Source of the DNA: JACCZX01 sp963729165
GTDB taxonomy: Bacteria > Pseudomonadota > Gammaproteobacteria > Burkholderiales > Burkholderiaceae_F
Assembly (NCBI GenBank): GCA_963729165.1
Contig: CAVSMM010000013.1
Location: 390,684-454,683 of the forward strand
Direction of reading: 5' to 3'
Length of the DNA stretch: 64,000 nucleotides
Shown piece by piece: positions 51,586-61,242 of this stretch. Every line of letters begins with the position of its first letter. The stretch's first letter is position 1. Position numbers and translations under genes: made by a program. Under the pieces are notes generated by a model that had not been told where the DNA came from, did not search any database, and was given only the letters and a program-made list of their open reading frames with translations.

Positions 51586-52587
51586 CTACGGCGCGATCTG
51601 TGCGATCGAAGCTCCGATGCCATCGCGCGCGGCAAGCCCGTTCGCGTCCATGTTGTCGCGGCGTGGCGTGTCGAAGTTTGAAACATAACCACGATCGCCA
51701 ACGAAGACGATTGCCGACGGGAATTCCAACGGTCCCTGGCTGCCGCTCTTTGCGGCGTTCCGCACTTGTCCGGCCGGCGTGACCGTGACCATCGCGTTCA
51801 GCTCATTGGCGGCAACCCAGAGCGTGCCACTGCGATCGAAAGCCAGACCGTCGGCGCCTTCGAGCAGCGGACTCTGAGCCAGCAGCACCGGCATGCCGCC
51901 TTTGCCATCGGACCCAATCACAACCTTCCAAACCGCGCCGCGCGCAGTATCGGTGACGTGCAGTACGCCGTTGCCATCGAACGCAACACCGTTGGCGACA
52001 ATCTGCTGCTGGGTCTTGCCGTCAGGAAGCGTGCGCACGTGTTTGTCGATTTGCACCGCTGCTTCGGCTGCGCCACCATTCGGACCGACGCGGTAGACGA
52101 TGCCGCTGGCGCCGCCGCCAACGAAAAGATTTCCTTGCCGGTCAAAGGCGATGCCATTCGCGCCTGCTGTCCCAGTCGCAAAGGTCTGCGCCAATGCCGG
52201 CTTCGCAGGGTTGAGGTCAGCACCACGAATGCGCACCACTTCACGGAACGGCCCGACCGCTACAAAAAGATCACCCTGCGAATTAAACGCGATGCCCGAA
52301 GGATCGGCATTGACTTTCTTGCCTTCGATCTCCCGCGCCTCGATCCTTCCGACGATAACCACCTTCGGCGACTTGGGATCGACCCGCAGAATGTTTCCGG
52401 TCACCCGATCGGGGAGATAGAGGACGCCGTTGCGGTCTGCGGTGATGCTCTCGACGATCACCGTGCGGTCCGTACTCGCCGGATCAAGATCGACCAATAT
52501 CGACACGGTTGGATCGCCCGTCTGCATGGTCGCGCAACCGGTAAATGCAAACGTCAGCAGGGCAAGCAGAAGAACTCTCATCGTCAC
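51586..52587 (-). CDS. Propeller lipoprotein (NHL/SMP-30-like)
   Basis: 333 residues. Lipoprotein signal with lipobox (LLTFAFTGCATMQ). Repeats such as DRNGVLYLPDRVTGNILRVD, NSQGDLFVAVG, DRQGNLFVGGGASG, DGNGVLHVTDTARGAVWKV and DRSGTLWVAANELNAM form a six-bladed propeller. It probably sits on the outer or inner membrane facing the periplasm. Lactonase activity is possible but the calcium ligands cannot be assigned with confidence. It runs 14 bases after the start of the CHASE2 gene. Confidence 0.82.
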   Translation of the reverse strand: MTMRVLLLALLTFAFTGCATMQTGDPTVSILVDLDPASTDRTVIVESITADRNGVLYLPDRVTGNILRVDPKSPKVVIVGRIEAREIEGKKVNADPSGIAFNSQGDLFVAVGPFREVVRIRGADLNPAKPALAQTFATGTAGANGIAFDRQGNLFVGGGASGIVYRVGPNGGAAEAAVQIDKHVRTLPDGKTQQQIVANGVAFDGNGVLHVTDTARGAVWKVVIGSDGKGGMPVLLAQSPLLEGADGLAFDRSGTLWVAANELNAMVTVTPAGQVRNAAKSGSQGPLEFPSAIVFVGDRGYVSNFDTPRRDNMDANGLAARDGIGASIAQIAP

Positions 52588-52631
52588 GTCCTTTGTGGCT
52601 GCGGTGGGTAGAGACTGACTCGAAATTGATT

Positions 52632-53606
52632 CTAGGCGCGATCTACGGACGGAGTTGCTCTGTACACCGGCTCCGGCCGCGAGAAAAACGAGTGCAGGAT
52701 GTAATACACGGTCAGGTAGTTTTTTTGCTGAAAGCTTGCATGCGAAATCCCCGGCATGACCGTGAACTGCTTGTCGGGGTTCGGTAGGCGATTGAAGAAG
52801 TTCATCAGGTCATCGAATCCGGCTATGCCGTCGAACTCGCCGCGCATGATCATCGTCGGCGCTGTAATCGCTTCCGGATCGACGACCGGCAGCTTCGAGC
52901 ACATGTCGATGTAGGTTCCATTCGGCATCGACGAGTCGAGCGCCAGGATTGCATCGGCGAATGCGTCGACGACGCGTTTTTCTGCGCACTCAGGATGATC
53001 GCGCTCGAAAATGGAGTAGACAAAAGCCCGGTCGATCGGTCGGCGCTTCGCCTTCAGAAACTCCGGAAGTTTCTTGCGACGCTGTTCCAATGTCGGACTA
53101 CCCTCCCCGGTCCAGACAAAGGCATCGAGCGCGAGGCGCGCAACGCGGTCCTGATGCCTTTGCGCGAATAGTGCTGCGCGCAGAGCACCCGATGAAATCC
53201 CATAGACGAAGAAACTTTGCACGCCGCGCGCACGGTTGATGTAGTCGGTCGCAGCGGCAAGGTCATCGGCGCCGTTCGCAATGTCGCAGGTAATGTCGCG
53301 GTGCTTGTCGGAGCGCCCGTAGCCTTCCATGTCGACGCTCCAGCACACGAAGCCGCGCTGTGCGAACCAGTCCATCACCGATGAATCAGGGCGTCCCGGC
53401 ACGGACAAGTCGAACGTCGGCTGCGACGCCATCGAAGAGCCATGAACAAACAGAATCGCGGGCTTGTTGTCGGGCGCCCCGACAAACTTCTCCCAAAGGA
53501 ATAAGCGAACGTCTCCCTTGTTCGCCCAGTGCTCAACGCCGATTGCCGGCGCGCGGTCAATCGGTGCGGATGCCGTCGCTTGAACCGCGCTAATCGATCT
53601 TGGCAC
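52632..53606 (-). CDS. Alpha/beta hydrolase
   Basis: About 324 residues from the GTG at 53606, which has AAGG about 7 bases upstream and overlaps the upstream Bug gene by 17 bases; a longer frame reaches 53693. Oxyanion region AILFVHGSSMASQ, nucleophile in YGISSGALR, acidic residue likely in MIMRGEFDGIAG and the base histidine in MPGISHASFQ. Likely an esterase or C-C hydrolase; close linkage to a TctC-type protein suggests that it handles a taken-up ester, which is inference. Confidence 0.82.
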   Translation of the reverse strand: MPRSISAVQATASAPIDRAPAIGVEHWANKGDVRLFLWEKFVGAPDNKPAILFVHGSSMASQPTFDLSVPGRPDSSVMDWFAQRGFVCWSVDMEGYGRSDKHRDITCDIANGADDLAAATDYINRARGVQSFFVYGISSGALRAALFAQRHQDRVARLALDAFVWTGEGSPTLEQRRKKLPEFLKAKRRPIDRAFVYSIFERDHPECAEKRVVDAFADAILALDSSMPNGTYIDMCSKLPVVDPEAITAPTMIMRGEFDGIAGFDDLMNFFNRLPNPDKQFTVMPGISHASFQQKNYLTVYYILHSFFSRPEPVYRATPSVDRA

Positions 53607-54573
53607 CGCTAGCCTTAATGATCTTTCCCCAACGGTCGATCTCCTCGCGAAAGAAAGCTGCGAACTCCGCAGGCGTGGACGCAGCCAGCTCAATCGACGC
53701 GTTGGCCATATAACTTTTTACTTCGGGCGTCGCCATCGTACTCAACAGCTCCCGATGCAGCTTGTCGATGATGGGCGACGGCGTGCCTTTCGGTGCCATC
53801 AGGCCCAACCAGACATAGGCGGTGTAACCCGGCACCACAGTCTCGGCGAGGGTTGGCACGTCGGGCAATTGCGGCGAGCGATTGGCGCTCGTCACTGCAA
53901 GTGCACGAAGTTTTCCGGCTCGAATGTGGCCGAGCATTCCGGCGACGCCGGGGAACGACACCATCACCTGGCCGCCGAGCAGATCGGTCGTCGCCTGGCC
54001 GCTGCCGCGATACGGAACATGGTTCATCTTCAGTCCCGTCTGCGACAGAAACAGTGCAGCGAACAAGTGCTGGCCGCTGCCATTACCGGACGACGCGTAG
54101 TCCAGCTGACCCGGCCGTTCCCTGACGTACGTCATCAATTCCTGAATCGTCTGCACGGGAAGCGAAGGATGTACAACGAGCACACCGGGTTCGCGCCCGA
54201 TCAATGTGATCGGAGCAAAGTCGTCGAGTGCATGAAATTTAAGTTGTGGATACAAAGTCGCACTGATCGCATTCGTCTGCGACGCAAGCAAAAGCGTGTA
54301 GCCATCCGGTGGCGATTTCGCCACTGCTTCGGAGCCGATCGTGGCGCCGGCGCCAGGCCTGTTTTCGACAACGACCTGCTGTCCGAGGCGCTTGGTAAGT
54401 TCCTGCGCGACGATGCGCGTCGGCCCGTCCACGGCGCCGCCCGGAGAAAAGGGAACAATGATTCTGATCGGCCGCGATGGATAGTCCTGCGCTAGTGCCG
54501 GACTCACGGCGAGTGCGAACAGCGCGCAGATAGCCAGACTCCAGCGGCGCGCGACGTTGAATGATCGGCTCAT
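53590..54573 (-). CDS. Bug/TctC periplasmic binding protein
   Basis: 327 residues from the ATG at 54573, which has GAGG before it; a longer opening starts at 54594. Signal peptide ends SPALAQ, then IRIIVPFSPGGAVDGPTRIV, ENRPGAGATIGSEA and VPYRGSGQATTDLL. Intact. It overlaps the alpha/beta hydrolase gene that follows, so the two are probably one transcript. No TctAB here. Confidence 0.92.
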   Translation of the reverse strand: MSRSFNVARRWSLAICALFALAVSPALAQDYPSRPIRIIVPFSPGGAVDGPTRIVAQELTKRLGQQVVVENRPGAGATIGSEAVAKSPPDGYTLLLASQTNAISATLYPQLKFHALDDFAPITLIGREPGVLVVHPSLPVQTIQELMTYVRERPGQLDYASSGNGSGQHLFAALFLSQTGLKMNHVPYRGSGQATTDLLGGQVMVSFPGVAGMLGHIRAGKLRALAVTSANRSPQLPDVPTLAETVVPGYTAYVWLGLMAPKGTPSPIIDKLHRELLSTMATPEVKSYMANASIELAASTPAEFAAFFREEIDRWGKIIKASGAKID

Positions 54574-54607
54574 CGAAGCTCCTCTTGACCGCAATCGTCC
54601 ACAAACA

Positions 54608-54994
54608 CTACTCCGGGTCTATTGAAACCGACTTGAAAGCCGGTTCCGCTTCCAACAATGACTGGAAGTAAGCCGCGCAGTCGTCATCATTGCGCATTGC
54701 CTCTCGGCCAAGCAACTTTTCCTTCATGGAGCGCTGCTTGTCGATCTGCAGAATCCACTCGCGCTCGTCCTCCTCCTCGGAGGCACTTGCCCCAATCAAG
54801 TACTGTCTTCCATTCCAGTCGGCATACGAGTACCAGCCCCAGTCCTCGGCGTCGGGTTCCGTCAGATGAACGCGTGGTTGCGCTCGCTCTCGCAACCAGC
54901 TTAGTAGCGACTCGCCGGGAATCGGATTAATTGGATTCGGACGCTCTTTTGACACGTCAAACTTATCGGTGATGAACCGGATGACACGCGCCAT
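54608..54994 (-). CDS. Hypothetical protein
   Basis: 128 residues, acidic, without signal peptide or membrane segment. A central part (DAEDWGWYSYADWNGRQYLIG) is Trp/Tyr rich and is followed by ASEEEDEREWILQIDKQRS. The length and pattern suggest a small soluble domain. No family recognised. It lies about 35 bases before the Bug gene on the same strand but need not be related. Confidence 0.6.
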   Translation of the reverse strand: MARVIRFITDKFDVSKERPNPINPIPGESLLSWLRERAQPRVHLTEPDAEDWGWYSYADWNGRQYLIGASASEEEDEREWILQIDKQRSMKEKLLGREAMRNDDDCAAYFQSLLEAEPAFKSVSIDPE

Positions 54995-55110
54995 TGGAGT
55001 CCTACCGTCTGCGATGCGCAGATTCTCATCGAGATAGTTTGTTGGCGCAATTGGCCGACTTGATCATCGACCACTGATCGCTCGCGCTTCAACTGTGTCA
55101 GCGAACAAAC

Positions 55111-55986
55111 ATGAATAGCCCGATCGCACTTTTCGCCATCGCCACACTGATATGGGGCTCGACCTGGCTCGCAATTACATTCCAGCTTGGGGTTGTGGAG
55201 CCGGAAGTGTCGGTCGTCTATCGTTTTGCGTTGGCTGCCGCCATCCTCTTCGTCTGGTGCGCGGCGCGCGGGCAGCGTCTTCAATTCCAGCCGCGAACTC
55301 ATGCCTGGCTTGCGCTGCAAGGCTCCACTCTGTTCGGGCTTAACTATGTGGGCGTCTATGTCGCCGAGCGATATGTCGCATCCGGTCTTGTCGCCGTCGC
55401 ATTTTCGACGCTCGTGTTCATCGTGCCGATTGCCTCGCGGCTCACATTTGGTACTCCAGTGCCGCCTCGCGTCGCGCTGGGCGCCGTGATTGGCGTGTGC
55501 GGAGTTGCATCGCTGTTCCTGCCGGAGCTTCGCGCCGCTTCGGTGGGCGGAACCGCCGCGCTGGGCGTCGCGTTCGCGCTTGGTTCAACCGTCATCGCAG
55601 CTATCGGCAACCTGGTCACCGTTCGCTTGCAGAGTGACAGCGTACCCACGATAAGCGGCACGGCATGGGGAATGAGCTACGGCGCGCTGACTGCCGCCGC
55701 AATTGCATTGATTGGCGGTTCAGCGTGGAGCTTCGACTGGGGCTTTGCCTACGTCAGCTCGCTTGTGTACCTGTCGGTCTTCGGCAGCATCGTTGCATTC
55801 GTCACCTATTTCAAGCTGCTCAAACTCGTCGGTGCTAATCGGGCGAGCTTCACTGCGGTCGCGATTCCCGTGGTGGCAATGGCACTGAGCACGGTGTTCG
55901 AAGGGTATCGATGGACAAGCACTGCTGCCTTCGGGGCCGCCCTCGCATTAGCTGGAAACTATTTAGCGCTCACGGCCAAGCGCTGA
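55111..55986 (+). CDS. EamA/DMT family transporter
   Basis: 291 residues with ten hydrophobic helices in two related halves. The N-terminus LFAIATLIWGSTWLAITFQLG and the late GANRASFTAVAIPVVAMALS are typical of drug/metabolite transporters of the EamA type. Such proteins export amino acids or other small metabolites. The ATG at 55111 is the first in frame. Substrate not predictable. Confidence 0.92.
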   Translation: MNSPIALFAIATLIWGSTWLAITFQLGVVEPEVSVVYRFALAAAILFVWCAARGQRLQFQPRTHAWLALQGSTLFGLNYVGVYVAERYVASGLVAVAFSTLVFIVPIASRLTFGTPVPPRVALGAVIGVCGVASLFLPELRAASVGGTAALGVAFALGSTVIAAIGNLVTVRLQSDSVPTISGTAWGMSYGALTAAAIALIGGSAWSFDWGFAYVSSLVYLSVFGSIVAFVTYFKLLKLVGANRASFTAVAIPVVAMALSTVFEGYRWTSTAAFGAALALAGNYLALTAKR

Positions 55987-56161
55987 CTGCGGCCAACATG
56001 ACTGTCTGGATGCATGATCGACAAGTGGCGCTCAGTGGCCGCCCATCGGGCGCTCGAGGGAGAGTTAGGCGTCATTGGGCCGAGAGGGGTGCTTTGCAAG
56101 AAAGCGCTAACTCCGCAAGGTCGTAATCACTCACGCCTTGCTCTCCAAGAACGCTACGTGA

Positions 56162-56809
56162 TCACTGCCGAGTAAGAACTACATGAGTGGCAAGTGGCGA
56201 GCTTTCGTGCCTGGTGCAGGCGTAGCCCAAGGCAGGAAGGTTTGTTCCTTCAAAGAGTCTTTCACCCGCGCCAAGTAGGACCGGCGAAATGGCGATGTGC
56301 ATCTCGTCGATCAGGCGTTGGCGAAGATACTGTTGAATGACGTTCACGCCGCCACCCACACGAACATCCTTGCCTGCGGCCGCTTCGCGAGCTCGCGCCA
56401 GGGCGGCGGCAATGCCTTCCGTAACGAAGTGGAAGGTCGTTCCTCCTTCCATGACCAGCGGTGCGCGTGCGTAGTGGGTTAGCACGAACACTGGGACGTG
56501 ATAGACAGGATTCTCGCCCCACCACCCCCGCCAGCTCTCGTCTGGCCAAGGTCCGCGCACTGGCCCGAACATGTTCCTGCCGAGAATCCAGGCCCCGATG
56601 TTCTGAAAGCCTCGAGCGGCAAAGTCATCATCAATGCCCGTTGCTCCGCCATCGTTACCGAACAAGTGCTTCTGAAACGTTCGTGTGGACAAAGCCCAGC
56701 CATGCAGCGAGGTGCCGCCCACGCCGAGTGGGTTATTGATGTCTTGGTCTGGGCCAGCGCCGAAGCCGTCGAGTGAGATGGTGAAACTTTCTACACGAAG
56801 CTTGGACAT
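56162..56809 (-). CDS. Dihydrofolate reductase-like protein (RibD C-terminal family)
   Basis: 215 residues of the RibD_C/YwjB-type family: MSKLRVESFTISLDGFGAG at the start, GAWILGRNMFGP, and the NADPH-loop KDVRVGGGVNVIQQYL, ending in ISPVLLGAGERLF. These proteins reduce pteridine- or pyrimidine-like compounds and are often wrongly called DHFR. The operon partner is the cupin gene upstream on the same strand, which may be incidental. Confidence 0.87.
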   Translation of the reverse strand: MSKLRVESFTISLDGFGAGPDQDINNPLGVGGTSLHGWALSTRTFQKHLFGNDGGATGIDDDFAARGFQNIGAWILGRNMFGPVRGPWPDESWRGWWGENPVYHVPVFVLTHYARAPLVMEGGTTFHFVTEGIAAALARAREAAAGKDVRVGGGVNVIQQYLRQRLIDEMHIAISPVLLGAGERLFEGTNLPALGYACTRHESSPLATHVVLTRQ

Positions 56810-56848
56810 GGTGCTTCTCGGGGGGTGAGTGACTACAAAAGATGGCCT

Positions 56849-57358
56849 CTAGCTGTTGGATCTGCGTAGCGCGTCCGGCAAACCGTCGTGTGGACCGAGT
56901 GGTCGCGGCGGCGCATCGTTCCACCAATCGCCCGGCTGCATATCGACTCGCCGTGACGGATTAACCGGATAGACAATACGGCTGCCGGGTTTCGCCGCCT
57001 CGCCACCCACCAATAACAGTGCCTCGCCATCACTGTTGTTGATGAAGCAATGGCTGATGCCCGTGCCGGCGGGGAACGCGGCCAGATCTCCCGCAACCAT
57101 CCGGTGCAGGTTGCCGTCGATCCAAGCGTCGACCTCGCCGTCAATGACATAGACGAACTCCTCTTCGTCTTCCTCGGCATGAGGCCATGAAGAGCGAGTG
57201 CCGGGCGGCAAGCGCTGGAGGTTGATACCAATGCGAACCAGCCCGGCCGCTTTGCCTAAGCGACATACAGGCCCCATTGGCTCGTTACTTTGAGGATAGA
57301 CGTGGGCGCGTTCGGGCACGTCGTCTCTGGAAACAATGAATGGTGGACGCGATGTCAT
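56849..57358 (-). CDS. Cupin-domain protein
   Basis: 169 residues from the ATG at 57358 (MTSRPPFIVSRDD). The cupin core reads LQRLPPGTRSSWPHAEEDEEEFVYVIDGEVDAWI, with the metal-binding histidine and glutamates, and then AFPAGTGISHCFINNS with the second histidine. It could be a metal enzyme or binding protein of sugar or polyketide type. Longer openings upstream run into a palindromic repeat at 57396 and are rejected. Confidence 0.82.
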   Translation of the reverse strand: MTSRPPFIVSRDDVPERAHVYPQSNEPMGPVCRLGKAAGLVRIGINLQRLPPGTRSSWPHAEEDEEEFVYVIDGEVDAWIDGNLHRMVAGDLAAFPAGTGISHCFINNSDGEALLLVGGEAAKPGSRIVYPVNPSRRVDMQPGDWWNDAPPRPLGPHDGLPDALRRSNS

Positions 57359-57395
57359 GACGCGAGAGATCCTAATCGTTAACGATGCCGAGCAG

Positions 57396-57457
57396 ATGTC
57401 TGCTTTCGGGCGAGCGAGTAAGTGCTGGGCAATGACCGCTACTGGCCGCTGCCGGAC
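57396..57457 (+). repeat. Intergenic palindromic repeat, double unit
   Basis: Two adjacent palindromes: ATGTCTGCTTTCGGGCG and, from 57434, GACCGCTACTGGCCG followed by CTGCCGGAC. Both belong to the same family as the units at 58058 and 63275 (TGTCTGCTTCTGGCC type). Such units, with a central GGCC and an AAGC/GCTT arm, recur between genes in many proteobacteria. It lies between two cupin genes. Confidence 0.7.
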
Positions 57458-57516
57458 AATGTCGAGTACGGCTAGCTCGCTGCAGCTGGTTAGGGTCACA
57501 AGCTAGTCAATCGCTC

Positions 57517-57923
57517 TCACGCACCCGCATCGGTCACTGTTTCGTGCTCTGCTGGAAGAATGACCTCGAGCAATTCGCAATCGTCCGACCAGCCGAGAAC
57601 GGTGTGCCGAATTCCGGGCGGCTGTACCCAGCACGAACCTTCCTTCATGACATGCGCACCTGTCCCTCGAACTCACTCTTGAACCAACCCTTTAGAACAT
57701 AGACGAGCTGGAACTCTACGTTGTGATGGTGGCGCTCGCTCAACTGCTGCGAAAAGGGCGCCACCATGCGAATCACATTCGCGGTCGCAAGACCCTTAGT
57801 AGCCGCTGCAACGCCAAGATCTCGATAGACCGAAGAGCCTCGCAGCCCTCCACTCTTGAAGTCTGCCTCTTTCAAGTGGCTGACATTGAAGGTCTGGCTG
57901 GGTTTGAGAGCCGCGTTGTCCAT
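57517..57923 (-). pseudogene. Second cupin-domain protein, one frameshift
   Basis: From the ATG at 57923 (MDNAALKPSQTF), the frame holds the first cupin strands (RHHHNVEFQLVYVLKGWFKSEFEG). Near 57655 one base is missing. The next frame gives GAHVMKEGSCWVQPPGIRHT, VLGWSDDCELLEVILPAEHE and a stop at 57517. About 135 residues. Both metal motifs are then present (HHHxxxE and PPGIRH). Its relation to the first cupin is distant. Indel error is more likely than true loss. Confidence 0.78.
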
Positions 57924-58390
57924 GGTTTCATCCCAATATGAGTGCAATCGACTCCAACACTGGTCGTGAATTCGTGCTCATTTGTCCGGCAGAGTACAGC
58001 GCGAAATTCGTTTCGCAATTGTGTCTGCTTTAAGGATAAATCGGGACGCTGACAAATGTCTGCTTCTGGCCGAAAGCGGACGCGCAGGGCCTAAGAACCG
58101 AAGTCATTCGCGACCAGGTTTTAAAGGCAGTGGTTGTTGAACGCGCGTGAACACCGACACCCGCTAAGGCGCGCTCGGGCCTCTCGATTCCTTTCGTTCC
58201 GCTGTTCTCTAGGTCCCTTTGCCACCCCTCCTCGCGCAGGCGTGCACAACATGCACGAATTGGCATGGCACGTTCTGCAAAGCGCATTGGCATTGCATGG
58301 CGCGGCCCGCTAGCCTCGCGGCGCCACGGCCGACCGCGCTCGAGACGCGGCGAAAGGAGACACGGCGATGACCGCAGCGGAGAGCGCGCG
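57924..58390. other. Intergenic region at the left edge of the GC-rich block
   Basis: About 470 bases with no supported gene. It holds a palindromic repeat at 58058 and another TGTCTGCTTT at 58022, then changes in base composition near 58200-58265 towards much higher GC. No terminator with T-run is visible. The change of composition marks the left edge of the block that ends near 63405. Confidence 0.55.
58058..58081 (+). repeat. 24-bp imperfect palindrome of the TGTCTGCT family
   Basis: GTCTGCTTCTGG then CCGAAAGCGGAC: the two halves pair except at a few positions around a central GGCC. Its reverse reading encodes SAFGQKQTF, the well-known spurious peptide made by this repeat in many genomes. 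It lies 180-330 bases before the first gene of the GC-rich block. Confidence 0.75.
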
Positions 58391-59300
58391 ATGAGCCTGG
58401 GCTTCGCCATCGTCGACGCGCACCAGCACTTCTGGGACCCGACGCGCAACTACCACCCCTGGCTGTGCGACGAGCCGCCGATTCCCTTCCGCTACGGCGA
58501 CTACCGCGCGCTGCGCCGCCCCTACCTGCCGCCGCACTACCGCGCCGACGCGGCGCCGTTCGAGGTGTCGCACAGCGTCTACATCGAGACCGAGTGGGAT
58601 CCGAAGGATCCCGCTCGGCGAGATGCGCTACGTGCAGACGCTGCAGGCTGCACACGGCCTGCCGAGCGTGGCCGTCGGCGCAGGCCTGGCTCGACCGCGC
58701 CGACGCCGCCGGCGGTGCTCGAGGCCCGAAGCCGCGCTGCCCTTCGTGCGCGCGGTGCGCCACAAGCCGCGCGCGCACGCGCGCGCCCGGCCGCGCCGAG
58801 CCCGGCGGCATGGCCGATGCCGCCTGGCGCGCCGGCTTCGCGCGCCTGGCGCCGCTGGGCCTGCACTTCGAGCTGCAGACGCCGTGGTGGCACCTGCACG
58901 AGGCGGCGCGGCTGGCGGCCGACTTCGAAGGCACGCCGATCGTGCTGAACCACACCGGGCTGCCGGCCGACCGCAGCACCGAAGGAGTGGCGGCGTGGCG
59001 GCGCGCGATGGCCGAGCTGGCGCCGTGCCCGAACGTCAGCGTCAAGATCTCCGGCATCGGCGTGCCCGGGCCAGCCGTGGACGGTGCAGGCCAACCGCGA
59101 GATCGTGCTGACGACGATCGAGCTCTTCGGCCCGCGAGCGCTGCATGTTCGCCAGCAACTTCCCGGTCGACGGCCTGTGCGGCACGTTCGCCGACATCTT
59201 CGGCGGCTTCGACACGATCACGCGTGGCTTCTCGGCCGACGAGCGCCGCGCGCTGTTCCGCGACAACGCGTTGCGCATCTACCGGATCGCCGACGCATGA
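58391..59300 (+). pseudogene. Amidohydrolase (PF04909-type, lactonase-like), several frameshifts
   Basis: The start MSLGFAIVDAHQHFWDPTRN carries the HxH metal motif, then HPWLCDEPPIPFRYGDYR and VYIETEWDPKDP. Frames change near 58612, 58680 and 58790, then one frame holds GGMADAAWRAGFARLAPLGL, HFELQTPWWHLHE and VLNHTGLPADRS. Further shifts lie near 59070 and 59140 before FASNFPVDGLCGTFADIF and the TGA at 59300. The family includes L-fuconolactonase and 2-pyrone-4,6-dicarboxylate hydrolase. It overlaps the next gene by ATGA. Confidence 0.8.
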
Positions 59301-60183
59301 GCGCCAAGCCCGCGATCGCGTACATCGGCATCGGCCTGATGGGCCTGCCGATGACCCGCGCCTGCTCGGCCTGGGCTACCGCGTCACGGTCTTCGACATC
59401 GCCGCGGCGCGCCTGGACGAGGCGCGCGCCGCCGGCGCGATCGGTGGCCGCGAGCGCGGCTGCCGCGGTGCCCGGCGCCGACCTGGTGCTGCTGAACCTG
59501 CCGACCGCTGCGGCGGTGCAGGACGCCGCGTTCGGCGCGCAGGGCGTGGCCGGCGCGATGCGCCCGCCGCAGCTGCTGGTCGACTTCTCGACCATCCCGG
59601 TCGAGCACGGCCGCGCGCATGCGTCAGCGCCTGCGCGAGGCGACCGGCTGCGCCTGGATCGACGCGCCGGTGTCGGGCGGGCCGCCGGCCTCGGGCAGCG
59701 GCACGCTGACCGTGATGGCCGGCGGCGACGCGGCCGACATCGAACGCGCTGCGCCCCTTCATGGCCGACGTCGCGGCGCGCTTCACGCACATGGGCCCGG
59801 CGGGCAGCGGGCTGGTGGCCAAGATGCTCAACCAGCTCATCGTCGGCTGCCTGCACAGCGTGATGGCCGAGGCGGCGTCGATGGCCGAGGCCGCCGGCAT
59901 CGACGCCGCGCGCCTGCCCGAGTGCCTGGCCGGCGGCCATGCCGACGGCACGCTGCTGCAGCGCCTGTACCCGCGCATGGTGGCGCGCGACTTCGCGCCG
60001 CAGGGCTACGCGCGCCAGCTGCGCAAGGACCTCGAGATGGTCCACGAGTTCGCCGGCCGCCGTCGGCACGCCGGCGCCGATGCTGCAGCAGGCGCTGGCG
60101 CTGTACCGCCGCCTGATCGAAGCCGGCCATTCGGAGCTCGACACGTCGGCGGTGTTCAAGCTCTACGAGACCGGTCGATCTGA
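59297..60183 (+). pseudogene. 3-hydroxyisobutyrate dehydrogenase-like NAD(P) enzyme, several frameshifts
   Basis: Starts MSAKPAIAYIGIGLMGLPMT with the GxGxMG dinucleotide motif. Text continues through frame changes: VTVFDIAAARLDEARAAGA, LLNLPTAAAVQDAAFG, LLVDFSTIPVEHGR, DAPVSGGPPASGSGTLTVMA, then FMADVAARFTHMGPAGSGLV and the catalytic KMLNQL. It ends near VFKLYE. Members (GarR, MmsB) reduce tartronate semialdehyde or oxidise 3-hydroxyisobutyrate. At least five indels. It is the second gene of the GC-rich operon. Confidence 0.82.
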
Positions 60184-60234
60184 ACACGCACAGAGCACAC
60201 GACAACCCACGCCCGCACGACGCAGGAGACAACG

Positions 60235-61242
60235 ATGATGACGTTCAGCCGATTCCCCTTGCCCTTCACCGCCCTCGGCGCTGGCCTGCGGCCTGCTGTG
60301 CCGCGCCCGCGCAGGCGCAGATCAAGCTGCGCTACGCCCACGTCGGCGTGGCCAACGCGCCGCAGACGCTGTATGCCGACGAGGTGGCCAAGCTGGTGAA
60401 GGAGCGCACCGCCGGCCGCGTCGAGATCCAGGTCTTCGCCAACTCGCAGCTCGGCGGCGTCGGCGAGATGGTCGACGGCGTCAAGAGCGGCGCCATCGCG
60501 ATGGGCCACCACGACTTCGCGTCGCTGGGCAAGATCCTGCCCGCCACCGCGGTGTTCAACACGCCCTTCGCCTACCGCGACGCCGAGCATGCGATGCGCG
60601 CCACCGACGCGCGCACCTCGCCGGCGCTGCAGGAAGTGAACAAGCAGCTGCGTGGCCGCCGGCGGCATGCGCATCGTCGGCCACCTGTTCCAGGGCACGC
60701 GCCACCTCACCTCCAAGGAGAAGGTGCTGAGCCCGAAGGACATGGCGGGCAAGAAGTACCGCGGCGTGCCGGTCAAGCTGTGGTCGACCATGCTGACCGG
60801 CATGGGCGCCGTGGCCACGCCGGTGGAGGTGTCGGAGCTTGCCACCGCGCTGGCCACCGGCCTGGTGGTCGGCCAGGAGAACCCGCTGCCCAACATCTTC
60901 AACCTCAAGCTCTACGAGGTGCAGAAGTTCGTGATGCTCACCGGCCACATGCAGTCGGTGCTGTCGGTGTTCGTCAACGAGCAAGATGTGGCAGGGCATC
61001 CCCGCCGCCGACCGCAAGATCATGGAAGACACGATGATGGAAGTCGGCCGCAAGACGCTGGACTGGGACAAGGAGACCGCCGCCAAGTACCGCAAGGACC
61101 TCGAGGCCAAGGGCATGACCTTCGTCGAGGCCAAGGACGGCCTGGACGTCGAGGCCTTCCGCAAGCGCGGTGCTTGGCCAGGTCGAACAAGGACTTCCCG
61201 GAGTGGAAGGGGCTGATCGAGCAGATCCAGGCCGTCAAGTGA
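60235..61242 (+). pseudogene. dctP: TRAP transporter substrate-binding protein (DctP), several frameshifts
   Basis: AGGAGA lies just before the ATG. A signal peptide region (MMTFSRFPLPFTALGAGL, broken by an indel) leads to AQIKLRYAHVGVANAPQTLY and the DctP core with VEIQVFANSQLGGVGEMVDG, VFNTPFAYRDAEHAM and GMGAVATPVEVSELATAL. The final helix region KGLIEQIQAVK is intact to the stop at 61242. Breaks occur near 60290, 60650, 60985 and 61175. It would bind an acidic sugar or carboxylate in the periplasm for DctQM. Confidence 0.88.

Noticed and set aside
56060..56115. GTTAGGC and GCTAAC motifs that recall an integron attC site
   Set aside because: The order of the two motifs is reversed and the second does not match the consensus; no integrase or cassette array is present.
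58270..58300. TGGCACG followed by TGCA, recalling a sigma-54 promoter before the GC-rich operon
   Set aside because: The spacing between the GG and GC elements is two bases too short.
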